A DNA stretch of 64,000 bases, from positions 124,001-188,000 of the forward strand of contig JASVEC010000038.1 in the NCBI GenBank assembly GCA_030770535.1, written 5' to 3'. A program made the position numbers and the translations under genes. The notes beneath the pieces were generated by a model. That model was not told the origin of the DNA. It was given only the letters and a program-made list of their open reading frames with translations, and made no database searches. Shown one piece after another: positions 45,784 to 56,855 of this stretch; within the stretch, counting starts at the first letter, position 1; each line of letters begins with the position of its first letter. Source of the DNA: Batkoa obscura (lineage: Eukaryota; Entomophthoromycota; Entomophthoromycetes; Entomophthorales; Batkoaceae).

Positions 45784-47324
45784 TTATAATTTACTATTAA
45801 TAATAGTATTATTATCATTACTATTTTGAGTTAATATATTAACTGTAGTTTTCGAAATGGGTTCTAAAGCTTGAATATAAAGATGAGCTTTTTGAGATGA
45901 AGCTTGGCCACGAAGATATCGAGCAGATATACCTTGAATAATAATTGAAAGCTAAAAATAATTTGATTAATAAAATAGATTGCCGATTTAACTTATCAAT
46001 TTACTTACTCTAAAAAAAGAAAATGCTACACAAGCATTCCAATTTTTAATAGGATATTCTCGGTTTGTTAATTGACAGTAGTATTCAATTAATTCTTCAC
46101 GAAAATTAGGAGGTAATAATTTGGAATCATGCAAAGATTTAAAAAATTTTAAATCGGGATTTTGTTTTCCATAATCTTCTGAATAAAAAGGCTGTAATAA
46201 ATTTGATAAATCAAATAAAGGATTTCCTAAAGTGGATAACTCCCAATCTAATATACCTATAATTTCATGACTATTTTTTTTATAGATCTAAAATAAAATG
46301 AATAAATAAAATGGGAACTAGAAGAACAATATTAAATTTTAGCTTACCAAATTATCTACTTTAAAATCGCCATGAATAATAGATACCTTATCTTCAATAG
46401 GAAATTTTCCAAATAATTCTTTCAATTCATTCATTCTATACAGTTGTTTTACTCCTTTAGTTTCCGCTTGTTTATCAGCTAACTTCAATAAATTTTGAAT
46501 TTGTCTTGGATAGTAATTTTTTAATGGTCCATAACTTTGTAATTCGGCGGATTTAATATCAACGGAATGTAACTTAGCTAATACTTCAATAGCAGAATAC
46601 CAACTATATAGTGAAATTTTAGTTACATGTCAGGCGAGAGATTTATATGTGAATGAATAGTATGATAATCATAGAAAAACTTACATTTTCTTTCTTTCTT
46701 CCATCGTTTTGTGTTTCAACTCCACATTCTCATGAATATCACCTTCCACAAATTCCATAATCTAAATAAATAAATAAAAGGTTTTGTTAATACCCTTTTT
46801 AACTTTTTTATCTATTTCATAATCTTAATCAATTTAAAAAATTTACTTACATAAAATGGGGTGCCTAAAACACTATTATCTTCACATAATAAATAAACTT
46901 TAGGTACAGGTACATTGGAGTGACAATTTAATTGTTTTAATACTAAATATTCTCGTTCAATAGCATGTGCTTTTTGACTGATTAAATTTCCAGGTGGTTT
47001 CTTACGCAAGACCCAACGTTGATTTCTAGATAATAAAGAAATTAACACACGATTAATTGAATAAGAAATAGTAATGGATGGGAAAAAGAATTAATTGTTA
47101 TTTACCTTGAATCCGATAACAAATAAGTAGGATTACTTTGACCTAATTTGAATTGATTTAATTTTAGTGGGGCTGAAAAATTGTGGAGATGTTGAGTTAA
47201 ATAAGATGCTAAATTTGATTCATTAAGTTGTTGTCTAAAAGAGAAATGGATGAGAAAGTGAGTTTTTGATTTATATCCTTTTTTACCTAACTTCAGATAC
47301 GTCTTGTCCATTTGGTTGACTCAT
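45784..47324 (-). CDS. Aminoglycoside-phosphotransferase (APH)-family kinase, ACAD11 N-domain-like
   Basis: Kinase-fold protein resembling the N-terminal domain of animal ACAD10/11, which phosphorylates 4-hydroxyacyl-CoAs for lipid breakdown; the acyl-CoA dehydrogenase part is absent here. Exons: 47324-47287, 47234-47106, 47025-46851, 46761-46685, 46603-46348, 46287-46009, 45951-45784; 373 residues. Motifs: [11 protein letters not shown] (loop), [20 protein letters not shown] and [24 protein letters not shown], catalytic [11 protein letters not shown] and metal-binding [17 protein letters not shown]. This is the 'RKKPPG..L..AHA.EREY' subgroup. Exact substrate unknown; not an antibiotic-resistance enzyme by context. 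Confidence 0.85.
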
Positions 47325-47623
47325 TGTTGCTAAGTTTTTTAATTTATAATTAAAAAAAGATAAAATAAACAAATAGAATTAGTTATTTTTAATAGCTTTT
47401 ATTGTTTATCCACTCTACTTTGAATCATTTTTCTAATTTGAATTTTGTAACTTTGATTTTCATGTGATGCATTAAATTTTTATTTGAAATCATTTTATTC
47501 TTAAATTCTATTAATATTGTTTATTCTATAAAGAATAAAATAAATGAAAAATGAATACAGTAGATCAACAATTAGCATACATACATGCTAATAATAATTT
47601 ATTTGTATAAAAATTGATATTAC

Positions 47624-48844
47624 TTAACTAGTCATAATAGGGGAGCACTAAAAGAAAATAGATTAATTAACAAAAGACGCACATTAAATTCAAAAACTTA
47701 CAAAAAACATCACATTATCTATTGGCAACATATCATCAATAATAAAACTAATAACTAAGAATCCTAATTCATTAATAATAATTTTGATTTTTTGACTTCC
47801 ATTTAAACCTTGATAAATTTCCATTAAATGTTTATATCGATAATAACCGATGATTCTTTCTTGTTGAGTAGCTAAAATAATTTCACTACATACACTGTCA
47901 TGGTTGGAATACCCTACTTCACTTGACCAATATTCATTACTTCCTGAGACTATTAAATGAGGATATTGATTACTAATGCTTATACTGATAGTTTCGCATT
48001 TAGGATGTAACATGTTTAAGGCATCTTTAAAATAGTATGACTAATATTAAATAATTAAATATTGTATTATTATTATATATTTATATATTATTAATAAAAA
48101 AACTTACATTAATTGTAATAGCAGCCATATTAATAGTATCCATTAAATAATAAGGGATTGGTAATTCGCAATCATAAATAAAACATATAGTTTGAGTAAA
48201 TATATTTTTATTTAAGATAGATAATGTTAATTGATTTCCTACATTATCAAAATGAATATATAAGCTTAATTTTTCTTGAAATAAAATCTTTTTCTCCAAT
48301 CGATTTAACATTGGGTTATTAATATCATGTTCTACTGTGGATGCTAATTTAGGTTTTCCTTTAGACTCATCAGTATATTTTAAAAAATCAATCCCTTTAA
48401 TAAATTGTTCTAAATCTATACCAAAGTATAGTTTTTCACTATTAGTTCCACTATAGTAATTTAATTGTTCAAATCGTTCTTTTGTTATTCTAACTCGAAA
48501 TTGCATAACTCCAGATAAATCTTTAACAAATTCAATACCTTTTGAACTTAATACACAGATCACTCGCTATAGTTTATATTATTTTTTTGTAAATTTTATT
48601 AAATGTTAATAAAGTTATAAAATTAACTTACATTATTATTATTATAAATGGGTTTTAATAAATCCAATAACAATTTAATATCTTTAATAATACCGGAAAA
48701 ACTAGCTATTCCTTTTTGATTTAATTCCAATTGATATAATTCATATTCATTTATTAATGTATTCATTTTATGTAATGCTTTATCTTTATGATGATTAATA
48801 TTGTTATCTTGTTCATAATCATCTAAATAATCTAAGGGATTCAT
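47624..48844 (-). CDS. RAD1: Rad1, 9-1-1 DNA-damage checkpoint clamp subunit
   Basis: PCNA-like subunit of the Rad9-Rad1-Hus1 clamp. Exons: 48844-48632, 48566-48108, 48040-47702, 47647-47624; 344 residues. The N-terminal clamp fold reads FSGIIKDIKLLLDLLKPIY, then RVICVLSSKGIEFVKDLSGV and FRVRITKERFEQL. The second half has LIVSGSNEYWSSEVGYSNHD (family: FRLSTFGNAGSSHLDYP), IIGYYRYKHLMEIYQGLNGS and IKIIINELGFLVISFII (family: NRYKISLLKPSTKAL..S..VSIR...GFLSLQYMI). The tiny last exon gives CSPIMTS, matching the FVEYYCCP end of animal Rad1. Slightly longer than usual because of an N-terminal acidic stretch and an internal insertion near residue 145. Confidence 0.8.
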
Positions 48845-49200
48845 TTTTGCAAGGTAAAATTGTTAAAAAGTTAAAAGAAATGTTAAGTATTAAAAAGTAT
48901 TAAAACGTTGGAATTATTTTTATCAAAATATCCTCATAATTCAGCTTAGTTTGATTCAACTCAATTCAATTAGCTAAGTAATTATATGATTTTTCTCAAA
49001 GTAGCAAGTGACAAAAAATAAGATTAAAAATTAACTTATATTCAGTTATTATTCACATCAACAACAATATCTTGAAATATGTCAATCAAATAGATCATTT
49101 TTGTCAATATAATAAACACTCAAAAATTTAATTCCCAATTTTTACATTAGTAATTTATAAATCCTCATCATTAATCCAAAATTTAACATTAGTATTTTAA

Positions 49201-49228
49201 TCTCTTATCTCTTATCTCTTATCTCTTT
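49201..49228. repeat. TCTCTTA heptamer repeat, four units
   Basis: Three exact TCTCTTA units and one TCTCTTT, ending in a T-run. Confidence 0.9.
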
Positions 49229-49292
49229 TTGTTTAAATAAATTATAAAAAAAGTTGGGTTTAGTTTAGTCTTAATGCCCAAACACTAAGAAG

Positions 49293-49378
49293 TGTTGAGT
49301 TCAATAGAGAAGGTAAACTAATAAATCAGTAAACCAAATTCCGTCCCTATCTGGAGGAGATGCCAATTATCTCTCAAC
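49293..49378. other. Possible structured RNA or cruciform-prone block
   Basis: GTTGAG at 49293-49298 can pair with CTCAAC at 49373-49378. A hairpin AACACT-AAGA-AGTGTT (49281-49296) overlaps the left side and GAGAT-GCCAATT-ATCTC (49357-49373) lies at the right. No known RNA family recognised. Confidence 0.25.
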
Positions 49379-49701
49379 TCGTATCAACACAAAAGAAAAA
49401 ATCAATGAGAAAATTAGTATTAATATAGAATTGAATTAGAATTTGGATCAATTAAGTAGTGGGATATTGGAAGGTATTAATAAAATCAAGGGATAAATTT
49501 TTAACAAAATTTTATTGATTTTCCTTTTATAGTTAAATTAAAATTGATAATATCCCCCACCCTTTTAAATATTAAATATGGGGAAGAAGAGAGTATATAT
49601 CAATATATTATTAAATAAAATGAATCTATTGAACTTTTATTTTTTTTGTTTTTTTATTTTTTTAAATAAGTTGCTTAGTAGTTTTTAATATTGTACAAAT
49701 A

Positions 49702-52195
49702 ATGTTATTTAAAAGATTCAATCGATTAATAACCGTTTTATTACTATTCGTCAGTTTAATATGTCTACTTTTACTCATATTATCTTATCATAATTCAACA
49801 TTAATATCACTAACTCATTCTAAAATCAATCAATATTTCATTAATCCTAATAACCCATATAATTTTAAATTACAATATCAATATTTCAATACTAAAAAAT
49901 ATTTAAATCAAAATCAGAGTTTATTAGATATTGAAATTAATAAATATAGATCAAATAAAATTAAGGATACCTTTATGCATGCTTGGTTACCTTATAGAAA
50001 ACAAGCGCTGGGACATGATAATTTAAAACCAATATCAAAAAAAGTAAAAGATGAGTAAGTAATTATTAAAGATTACTATTAAAAAATATTATTATTGCTA
50101 TTATTTAAACTAATTAATTAATTAACTTTATTTCTATTTAGCTGGAATGGGTAATATTAATTATTAATTAAAATTTTAATTACAAAATATTAATGTTATT
50201 GATTTAATATAAGATGGGGTGTAACTTTAGTAGATAGTTTAGATACCTTAATATTAATGAATTTAACTTATGAATATCAATTAGCATTGTCTCAAATATC
50301 AACTATAAATTATAAGAAACAAGTAATATTAATATTAATATTAATATCAATGTTATTTTATAAATTAATAATTAATATTCCTGTATTAGAGTGGTCAAAT
50401 AATTGTATTTGAAACTATTATTCGACATTTAGGTGGTTTAATTTCCAGTTATGATTTAACTCAAGATATCGTTTTATTAAAAAAAGCAATTGAATTAGCT
50501 GATGTTTTATTACCTGCTTTTGATACTCCGTTCGGTTATCCAGTTCATTTATTAAATTTAAACAAGTAAATTAACATTGTTATTCAGTTTCAATTTCAAT
50601 TTCAAAGTATTAATATAAGGGAATGATTTATTTAGAACTGAAAGAGAAAAGGAAAGTAAAAATGAGAAGATGTGGACTAATAATTTAGCTGAGATTGCCA
50701 GCTTACAATTAGAATTTCATCGATTATCTCAACTTTCAAAGAATCCTATTTATGCCAAGAAAGTAAGCTTAATTTACTTAATAATTTAAAATCTTATTTA
50801 TTATTGATTTTGAAGGCCCAGACAATTATCGATAATTTAGATAAAGCTAATAATAAACAACATAATAATCATGGTTTATTTCCATTAGAATGGGATTTAT
50901 TAAAAAATAAACCAATTACTGGTAATATAATTATAGAATCTATTTATTATAGTAATTAATTTATTAATTTATTACTTTATTACTTTATTACTTTATTACT
51001 TTATCATTTATTTATTTATTATTTAGATGCTATTTCTTTTGGTGCGTTTGGTGATAGTTTTTATGAGGTAAAATTAATAATGAATTTTATATTTCTCATA
51101 TAAAATAACATTGAAATTGAAATCTATTTAGTATTTGTTGAAACGTTATTTGTTAACTAAAAAGACAGAAGATCAATATAAAAGATTATGTAAGATTTCA
51201 ACTATTTATATTTTTAAAATTTAATAATATTGTTTTTACTTTATAATTAAGATACTTCTGCAATTGATTCTTTTTATAAATATGTACTAATTCAACGAGA
51301 TGAAACTAATAATAACTTATTGTTAATCAGTGACTTATATTCTTTAACTCACCCAAGATACGAAATGGATCATTTTGTAATTTAAAATTCAATTTCATTT
51401 AATTGAAAAGATTGCTTAATATTTTCCTTTTATTTAGGCCTGTTTTGTGCCTGGTATGTTAATGTTGGGGAGTATTGAATTAAATAGGAAAGCAGATTTC
51501 TCTATAGCTATCGAATTACTACTTTCTTGTTATCAATTATATCATTCCTCACCAGTAGGATTAGCACCCGATAAAGTGAAATGGGAGCCAAGTTTTAAAG
51601 AAAATATTGATTATAATCAAAAAGTAGGAAAAGAGGATAATAAGCAAGGCAATGACAAAAAGAAGAAGGGATGGAGTGGGAGTAAGAATGGAAGAAATGA
51701 GTATTTTCATTTAGATCCAAGTTATAGATTAAGACCCGAATTTATTGAATCTTTATATTATGCCTATTATTTTACTAGAAATCCCATCTTTCAACAATGG
51801 GCTTGGGAAGTATTTGAGGTAATGAGTTAATAAGTTAATAAGTTAATAATCTCATTATATTTATAAATGAGCTTAATTTTTTTATTATATATAGAATATT
51901 GAACAACATTGTAAAGTGGAATTTGGATATAGTGAATTAAATAATGTATTTAATCTGAAATTCAATAATAGGACTAAATTCAATGATCGAATGGAAAGGT
52001 AAATCAAATTCAGTATATATTCTAATACATCTTCTAATTTAACAATTTTATTTCTTTTTTTATTTTAGCTTTTTTTTAGCTGAAACTTTAAAATATTTTT
52101 ATTTAATATTTAATATTGATTTAATTAATTTAAATGACTATGTTTTTACTACTGAAGCTCATCCTTTAAAAATGGATTTAAAAGTATTTAGATAA
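49702..52195 (+). CDS. MNS1: Class I alpha-1,2-mannosidase (GH47), type II membrane protein, 12 exons
   Basis: Trims alpha-1,2-mannose from N-glycans in ER or Golgi, calcium dependent. Exons: 49702-50054, 50142-50150, 50214-50322, 50390-50565, 50636-50762, 50816-50921, 51027-51067, 51132-51189, 51252-51376, 51438-51818, 51895-51998, 52069-52195; 571 residues. Membrane anchor at residues 10-28 ([19 protein letters not shown]). GH47 signatures: [19 protein letters not shown] (WNG from a 9-nt exon), [84 protein letters not shown] and the C-terminal [11 protein letters not shown], whose Thr binds calcium. A Lys/Asn/Gly-rich insertion lies in exon 10. Introns are somewhat longer than elsewhere. 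Whether it is the ER or Golgi type is open. Confidence 0.9.
50971..51002. repeat. ATTACTTT octamer repeat, four units, in a mannosidase intron
   Basis: Four exact tandem units inside the intron 50922-51026. Confidence 0.92.
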
Positions 52196-53118
52196 TGTGT
52201 TTTAAAAGTAATAAAAGAATTCAATATGTTTTAAATTCAAGTTGTTTATGTTGAAGAAGTTAAATTGATTATTATTTTCAAATCTTAAATCGTAATTGTA
52301 ATAAGTATATGTGATTGGAATTCTAATTATTATGAAACTAAAGATATTTTATCTCATTAGATAAGATTGAATTTAAATATTTCAGTCCAACCAAATAGAA
52401 TATTTCATAAAATTTAGTACTTAAAGGCTAAAAAATGGGCATAATAAAAATCAATCAAATTTAATAAGATTAATAGGAAATTTTAATAAATAAAGGACAA
52501 TTAATACGAATAGCAATAGCAATAATACGAATAAGAATGATAAAAAGAATGATAAGAATAAAGCATATTAAAATACTAAATTTATTTATAAAAGTGAGAA
52601 GTAGGGTTGGGTTGTCGGATACCAAAATGATTTAAATAGAATTTGTTAGTATTTAATAAAATACTGAGTTATTTTTTAAGTACCCGATTATTTATACTTC
52701 AACCCTAATAAAGAATTAAACGTTTGTAATTTTTTAAAAAATATAAAAATAATCAATTGAAATTATTAAAATTTTAAGAATTTAATAAATATTAAATACA
52801 GTACTACAAATAAGATAAGAATTAGTTTGTAATAAAATTCTAACTTAATAATAATTGTATCATTATATTAAAAATTGAGTGAAATGATAAATTTTAATGA
52901 GAACTAAGGGTGCATACGATTTTATTAATGCAGTAATTAAATTACAATAACCCATTTTAAAATATATATTAATACCTCATAATAAATAGAAAATAAACTA
53001 TATCATAGATGAATATAATAACTCAACACTTTAATTTATTAAAAGTAAATAATAAATCGTATCTATAATATATGATCTTCTTAAAAAAGAAGAGCTGTTA
53101 AATTCCAACATTTATTAA
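52196..53118. other. Intergenic, upstream of AA11 gene C
   Basis: About 0.9 kb; includes simple AT/purine-rich sequence near 52500-52570; no gene recognised. Confidence 0.5.
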
Positions 53119-53127
53119 TATATAAAA
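53119..53127 (+). promoter_or_regulatory. TATA box of AA11 gene C (type II)
   Basis: TATATAAAA followed by GCAACC, 56 bp before the ATG; similar to gene B. Confidence 0.65.
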
Positions 53128-53182
53128 GCAACCATTGAGTCAGTTATTTGATTATCATTCATTTTATTAAAAAGTTTAGATT

Positions 53183-53818
53183 ATGAAATTAAATACAATA
53201 TTATACTCCTTATTTACATTATATGTTACTTCCCACATGGAAATTCAAAATCCAGCCCCACGTCGTTCACAATATAGCCGATATTATCGTTCTAGAGATA
53301 ATGTTGATTGGGATTTAAATGCACCCCAAGGGACCTCTGGTCATTTTGATTACCGCTTTCCATGTAAAGGAGCACGTCAAGGACCAGCTCAAGCTACATA
53401 TGCAGCTGGTTCAACAATTGATGTTCAATTTGCTAATGTTTCTGGAGCTAACAAACATGATGGTGGTCATTGTCAATTTGGTATTTCCTACGACAATGCT
53501 AAAACTATTGTTGTATTAAAAACGGTGATAAGGAATTGTTTTAAACAAGGTATTAACTTCCCAGTTAAAATACCAGCAGATGCTCCACCTTCCAATAGTA
53601 CAGTTTTAACTTGGACTTGGATCAATGCTGAAGGTAATCGAGAATACTATATGAATTGTGCCGACATCAAAATCACTGGTGGTAAGGTTGGAGGATCAGT
53701 TACTGGACCTCAAAATTTAGTGGGTAATTTACCAGGTTATCCTTTATTCCCTGAATTTTATCAAGGTGATCGTAGGGAATTGTTTGACAAACGTCCTATT
53801 ATTACTATTAAACCTTAA
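53183..53818 (+). CDS. AA11-like lytic polysaccharide monooxygenase, gene C
   Basis: 211 residues, single exon. MKLNTILYSLFTLYVTS signal, then His18 of the copper brace (HMEIQNPAPRRS). More basic than its sisters in the N-terminal half (YSRYYRSRDN, CKGARQG). The sequence is mosaic: from about 53550 to 53743 it is nearly identical to gene D, while TATCCTTTATTCCCTGAATT onward follows genes A and B. All catalytic residues are intact. Confidence 0.83.
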   Translation: MKLNTILYSLFTLYVTSHMEIQNPAPRRSQYSRYYRSRDNVDWDLNAPQGTSGHFDYRFPCKGARQGPAQATYAAGSTIDVQFANVSGANKHDGGHCQFGISYDNAKTIVVLKTVIRNCFKQGINFPVKIPADAPPSNSTVLTWTWINAEGNREYYMNCADIKITGGKVGGSVTGPQNLVGNLPGYPLFPEFYQGDRRELFDKRPIITIKP

Positions 53819-53983
53819 TTATATTTAATAAAAACAAAAACTATACTATACGTAACTTCATTTTAATTTTACTTATATTGAATAATATTAAAGCATTTTC
53901 AAAAAAAAGCTTGGAAGTGACTCCATTTAAAAAATATCTTGGTACTTTTTATTTATAAATTAAGGGAGAAGCAAGTGAATAGA

Positions 53984-54082
53984 TGGAGACGTTTTTTTTG
54001 ATTTTATTACTTTTCCATTTCTTAAGTGCTATTTGAGTGGAAAGGTTGTTGATAGAATTGTTAAACAAAAAATACATCCCCA
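53984..54082 (-). mobile_element. MITE copy 10
   Basis: Minus orientation; starts TGGAGACGTTTTTTTTG, ends ATACATCCCCA; flanked by GA on both sides rather than TA. Located 165 bp after gene C. Confidence 0.8.
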
Positions 54083-55055
54083 GATGATTAAAATCAAGAA
54101 AGTAAAAGAAGTGAAACCATTATTAGGCTTCTCTAATGTTACGAAGAAAAGTATTTCATATTAAAAACTGCAGTTCCTATTCTTAAAATTACTTTTTACG
54201 ATTCAATATCTTTAATCTACTTAAATGATTTCTAAAAAAAAGGTTAAATAAGGTATAATGTTAATAATTAAACTATAGATTTTTAAAAGTTATTTGAAGT
54301 AAAGCAACATATTAAAAAGCGCTCTTTAATTAATTATTACATTATCATCACATGACTTAAACCTTTATGATCACATCATGATAGTCATAGTTATTATAAT
54401 ATTAAAGTATTTTTTACTAATATAATACCTAACTTAATCATTTAAGTTATTGTAAATAGCAGTTCAACTGTCATGAGCTTTACTTCGAATGTTAACTTTC
54501 TATTTATTCAATAAACTAATTAAGTATTGAAATACTTAAGCTTTATAATTAGTAACCCTATTACATGAACATATAGTCTAAATATACAATTAAGACAATT
54601 ATAAAATCTAATGAAGATGTAATTAAGCAATAAAAAATAGAAAGTATCTCATGAATAAACAGCCTATAAATAGCATAATTTCAATTTATTAGCTTTCATA
54701 GGATTATATGAATAATATACATTTCACTATTAAAAAATTATAAGGAAAGAGAGAATTTTTTTTTAGCTAAAATCACTCATTTACATGTATAGTGCTTTAT
54801 TATAGAAACTTTATAATTTAAAATTTAATAGTAATGGTAAATTAAATCATGAAGATTAGCTAGATAAACTCATTGTTAAATAGAAGAATGAAATGACATA
54901 CAATAAAAAGGTTCTAAACCTTATTTTAGTTGCTTCATAAAGTTTAAGAGAATAATTGTTGATTTGAGCAATAAAGCCTTAAATAACTCATGTATATTTA
55001 TCTCTCATCTGATTTCTTTAATGTTCTTTTTTTATATTTTGCTAATTTATGAGAG
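54083..55055. other. Spacer between AA11 genes C and D
   Basis: Duplicated-type spacer; contains the conserved AGCTAAAATCACTCATT at 54765-54781, 275 bp upstream of the gene D TATA box. Confidence 0.55.
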
Positions 55056-55063
55056 TATATAAA
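55056..55063 (+). promoter_or_regulatory. TATA box of AA11 gene D (type I)
   Basis: Part of ATGAGAGTATATAAACTATA, 52 bp before the start codon; same box as genes A and E. Confidence 0.75.
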
Positions 55064-55107
55064 CTATAATTTATCTTCATTTTCTTTATAATTAAATAAT
55101 AAATAAA

Positions 55108-55743
55108 ATGAAATTCACCACCTTTTCATACTCCTTATTTGTATTATGTGTAACATCACATATGGAAATCCAAACTCCAGCACCACGTCGTTCACAATAT
55201 AGTGACTATTATCAATCTCAGAATGACGTTGATTGGGATTTGAATGTACCACTTGGTAACAATGAGGGTTTTGATTATCCATATCCATGTAAAGGAGTTA
55301 AACAAGGACCTGTACAAGCCAGCTACGCAGCCGGTTCCACTATCAATGTTCAATTTGCTAATGTTGAAGGTAGTAATAAACACAATGGTGGTCATTGTCA
55401 GTTTGGTATCTCTTATGATAATGCTAAAACTATAGTAGTATTAAAAACCGTCATACATGATTGCTTTCTACAAGATATTAACTTCCCAGTTAAAATACCA
55501 GCAGATGCTCCACCTTCCAATAGTACAGTTTTAACTTGGACTTGGATCAATGCTGAAGGTAATCGAGAATACTATATGAATTGTGCCGACATCAAAATCA
55601 CTGGTGGTAAGGTTGGAGGATCAGTTACTGGACCTCAAAATTTAGTGGGTAATTTACCAGGTTATCCTACTTTCCCAGAGTTTTATCAAGGTGATCGTAA
55701 GGAGTTATTCGATCAACGTCCTATCATTACTGTTAAACCTTAA
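55108..55743 (+). CDS. AA11-like lytic polysaccharide monooxygenase, gene D
   Basis: 211 residues, single exon. MKFTTFSYSLFVLCVTS signal, then HMEIQTPAPRR. The most diverged copy in the 5' half (DWDLNVPLGNNEGFDYPYPC, NKHNGGHCQF with Asn in place of Asp, VIHDCFLQDINF). The 3' third is almost identical to genes C and E. Copper ligands intact. Confidence 0.83.
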   Translation: MKFTTFSYSLFVLCVTSHMEIQTPAPRRSQYSDYYQSQNDVDWDLNVPLGNNEGFDYPYPCKGVKQGPVQASYAAGSTINVQFANVEGSNKHNGGHCQFGISYDNAKTIVVLKTVIHDCFLQDINFPVKIPADAPPSNSTVLTWTWINAEGNREYYMNCADIKITGGKVGGSVTGPQNLVGNLPGYPTFPEFYQGDRKELFDQRPIITVKP

Positions 55744-56683
55744 ATGTATAAATTCTTTTTTATTTTGAAATGTTTAATAAACCTTTGTTTATTCATACAA
55801 TATATAAGAACTTTAATTTCATTTTATTTATATCTGACTTAAAAAAATAAAAGTAAAAAATAATCAAATAAGGTTTAATGGCAATTTTAGACTAAATATT
55901 TTTTTAAAATAATTCAAATGCAAGATGATATATTAAAGAGTCGCTTTTAAATAAAATAATATGTCACTATAGTATGATTTCAACCTTTATAGTCATATTA
56001 TAGTAACCATTGGTATTATAAAACTAAAGTATAATTTACTATTATGTTGTTGAATTAAATATTGAAATTTGATATTAAAGACAGTTTAAGTTTTAAGAAT
56101 TCTAATTATATTATTAATTTCCTTTCTTCAATAAAAATATTAGAAGTCATTAACATACTCAGACTTAATAACTAAACATAATTTATTTTATGTATAGTTT
56201 TAAATATGTGACTTATAGAAATCTAAAATCTGGAAATGTAATTAAGATATAAAAAATCTATGAAAATGCAATTTAGCTATAAGAAAATATTTATAAGGTG
56301 TAGGATAAGTAAACCAGCTATAAACAGTATAATTTCAATTTAATAATATTCATGAGACTAAAGGAAAGGCGACTATTTCAATATTAGGAAATAGCTAAAA
56401 ATAAGGTTACCCTCAGCTAAAATCACTCATTGTATATGATGTCTACATTATAGAAATTTGATAAGATGGAATTTAAGAATAGTGGTAAATTAAGTCACGA
56501 AGGAAGCTCATATATAAAGTTTTAGCTTAAAAGAAGTATAAGATGATATACAACAAATGGTACTAAACCATATGTTAGTTGGCATATATTTTTAAGATAA
56601 TTGTTATGTATTTATATAACAAAATCTATAAATAACTCACGCATGTTGATATCTTTTGCCGATATCCTTAAAGCTTTTCTATA
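55744..56683. other. Spacer between AA11 genes D and E
   Basis: Contains a block near 55991-56013 (AGTCATATTATAGTAACC) shared with the A-B spacer, and the conserved AGCTAAAATCACTCATT at 56415-56431. Confidence 0.55.
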
Positions 56684-56780
56684 TGAGGATGTTTTTCTAT
56701 TTCATCGCTTTTTCCATCTTTAAGTGCTATTTAGATGGAAAAATTACTAATATAGTTGTTAAACGAAAAATACATCCCCA
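56684..56780 (-). mobile_element. MITE copy 11, inserted in AA11 gene E promoter
   Basis: 97 bp, minus orientation; starts TGAGGATGTTTTTCTA, ends ATACATCCCCA, flanked by TA. It ends 22 bp before the TATA box of gene E. Confidence 0.85.
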
Positions 56781-56802
56781 TATCCTTATCAAATAATGAG
56801 AG

Positions 56803-56810
56803 TATATAAA
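56803..56810 (+). promoter_or_regulatory. TATA box of AA11 gene E (type I)
   Basis: Part of ATGAGAGTATATAAACTG, 53 bp before the start codon. Confidence 0.75.
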
Positions 56811-56855
56811 CTGTAAAATTCCCTACACTTAATTAGAATTAAGCTTTATAAAAAA

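Larger units (their letters stand above)
48845..49701. other. Divergent intergenic region RAD1 / MNS1
   Basis: About 860 bp. Contains the heptamer repeat at 49201-49228 and a GC-richer block at 49254-49380 with nested short inverted repeats. Confidence 0.5.
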
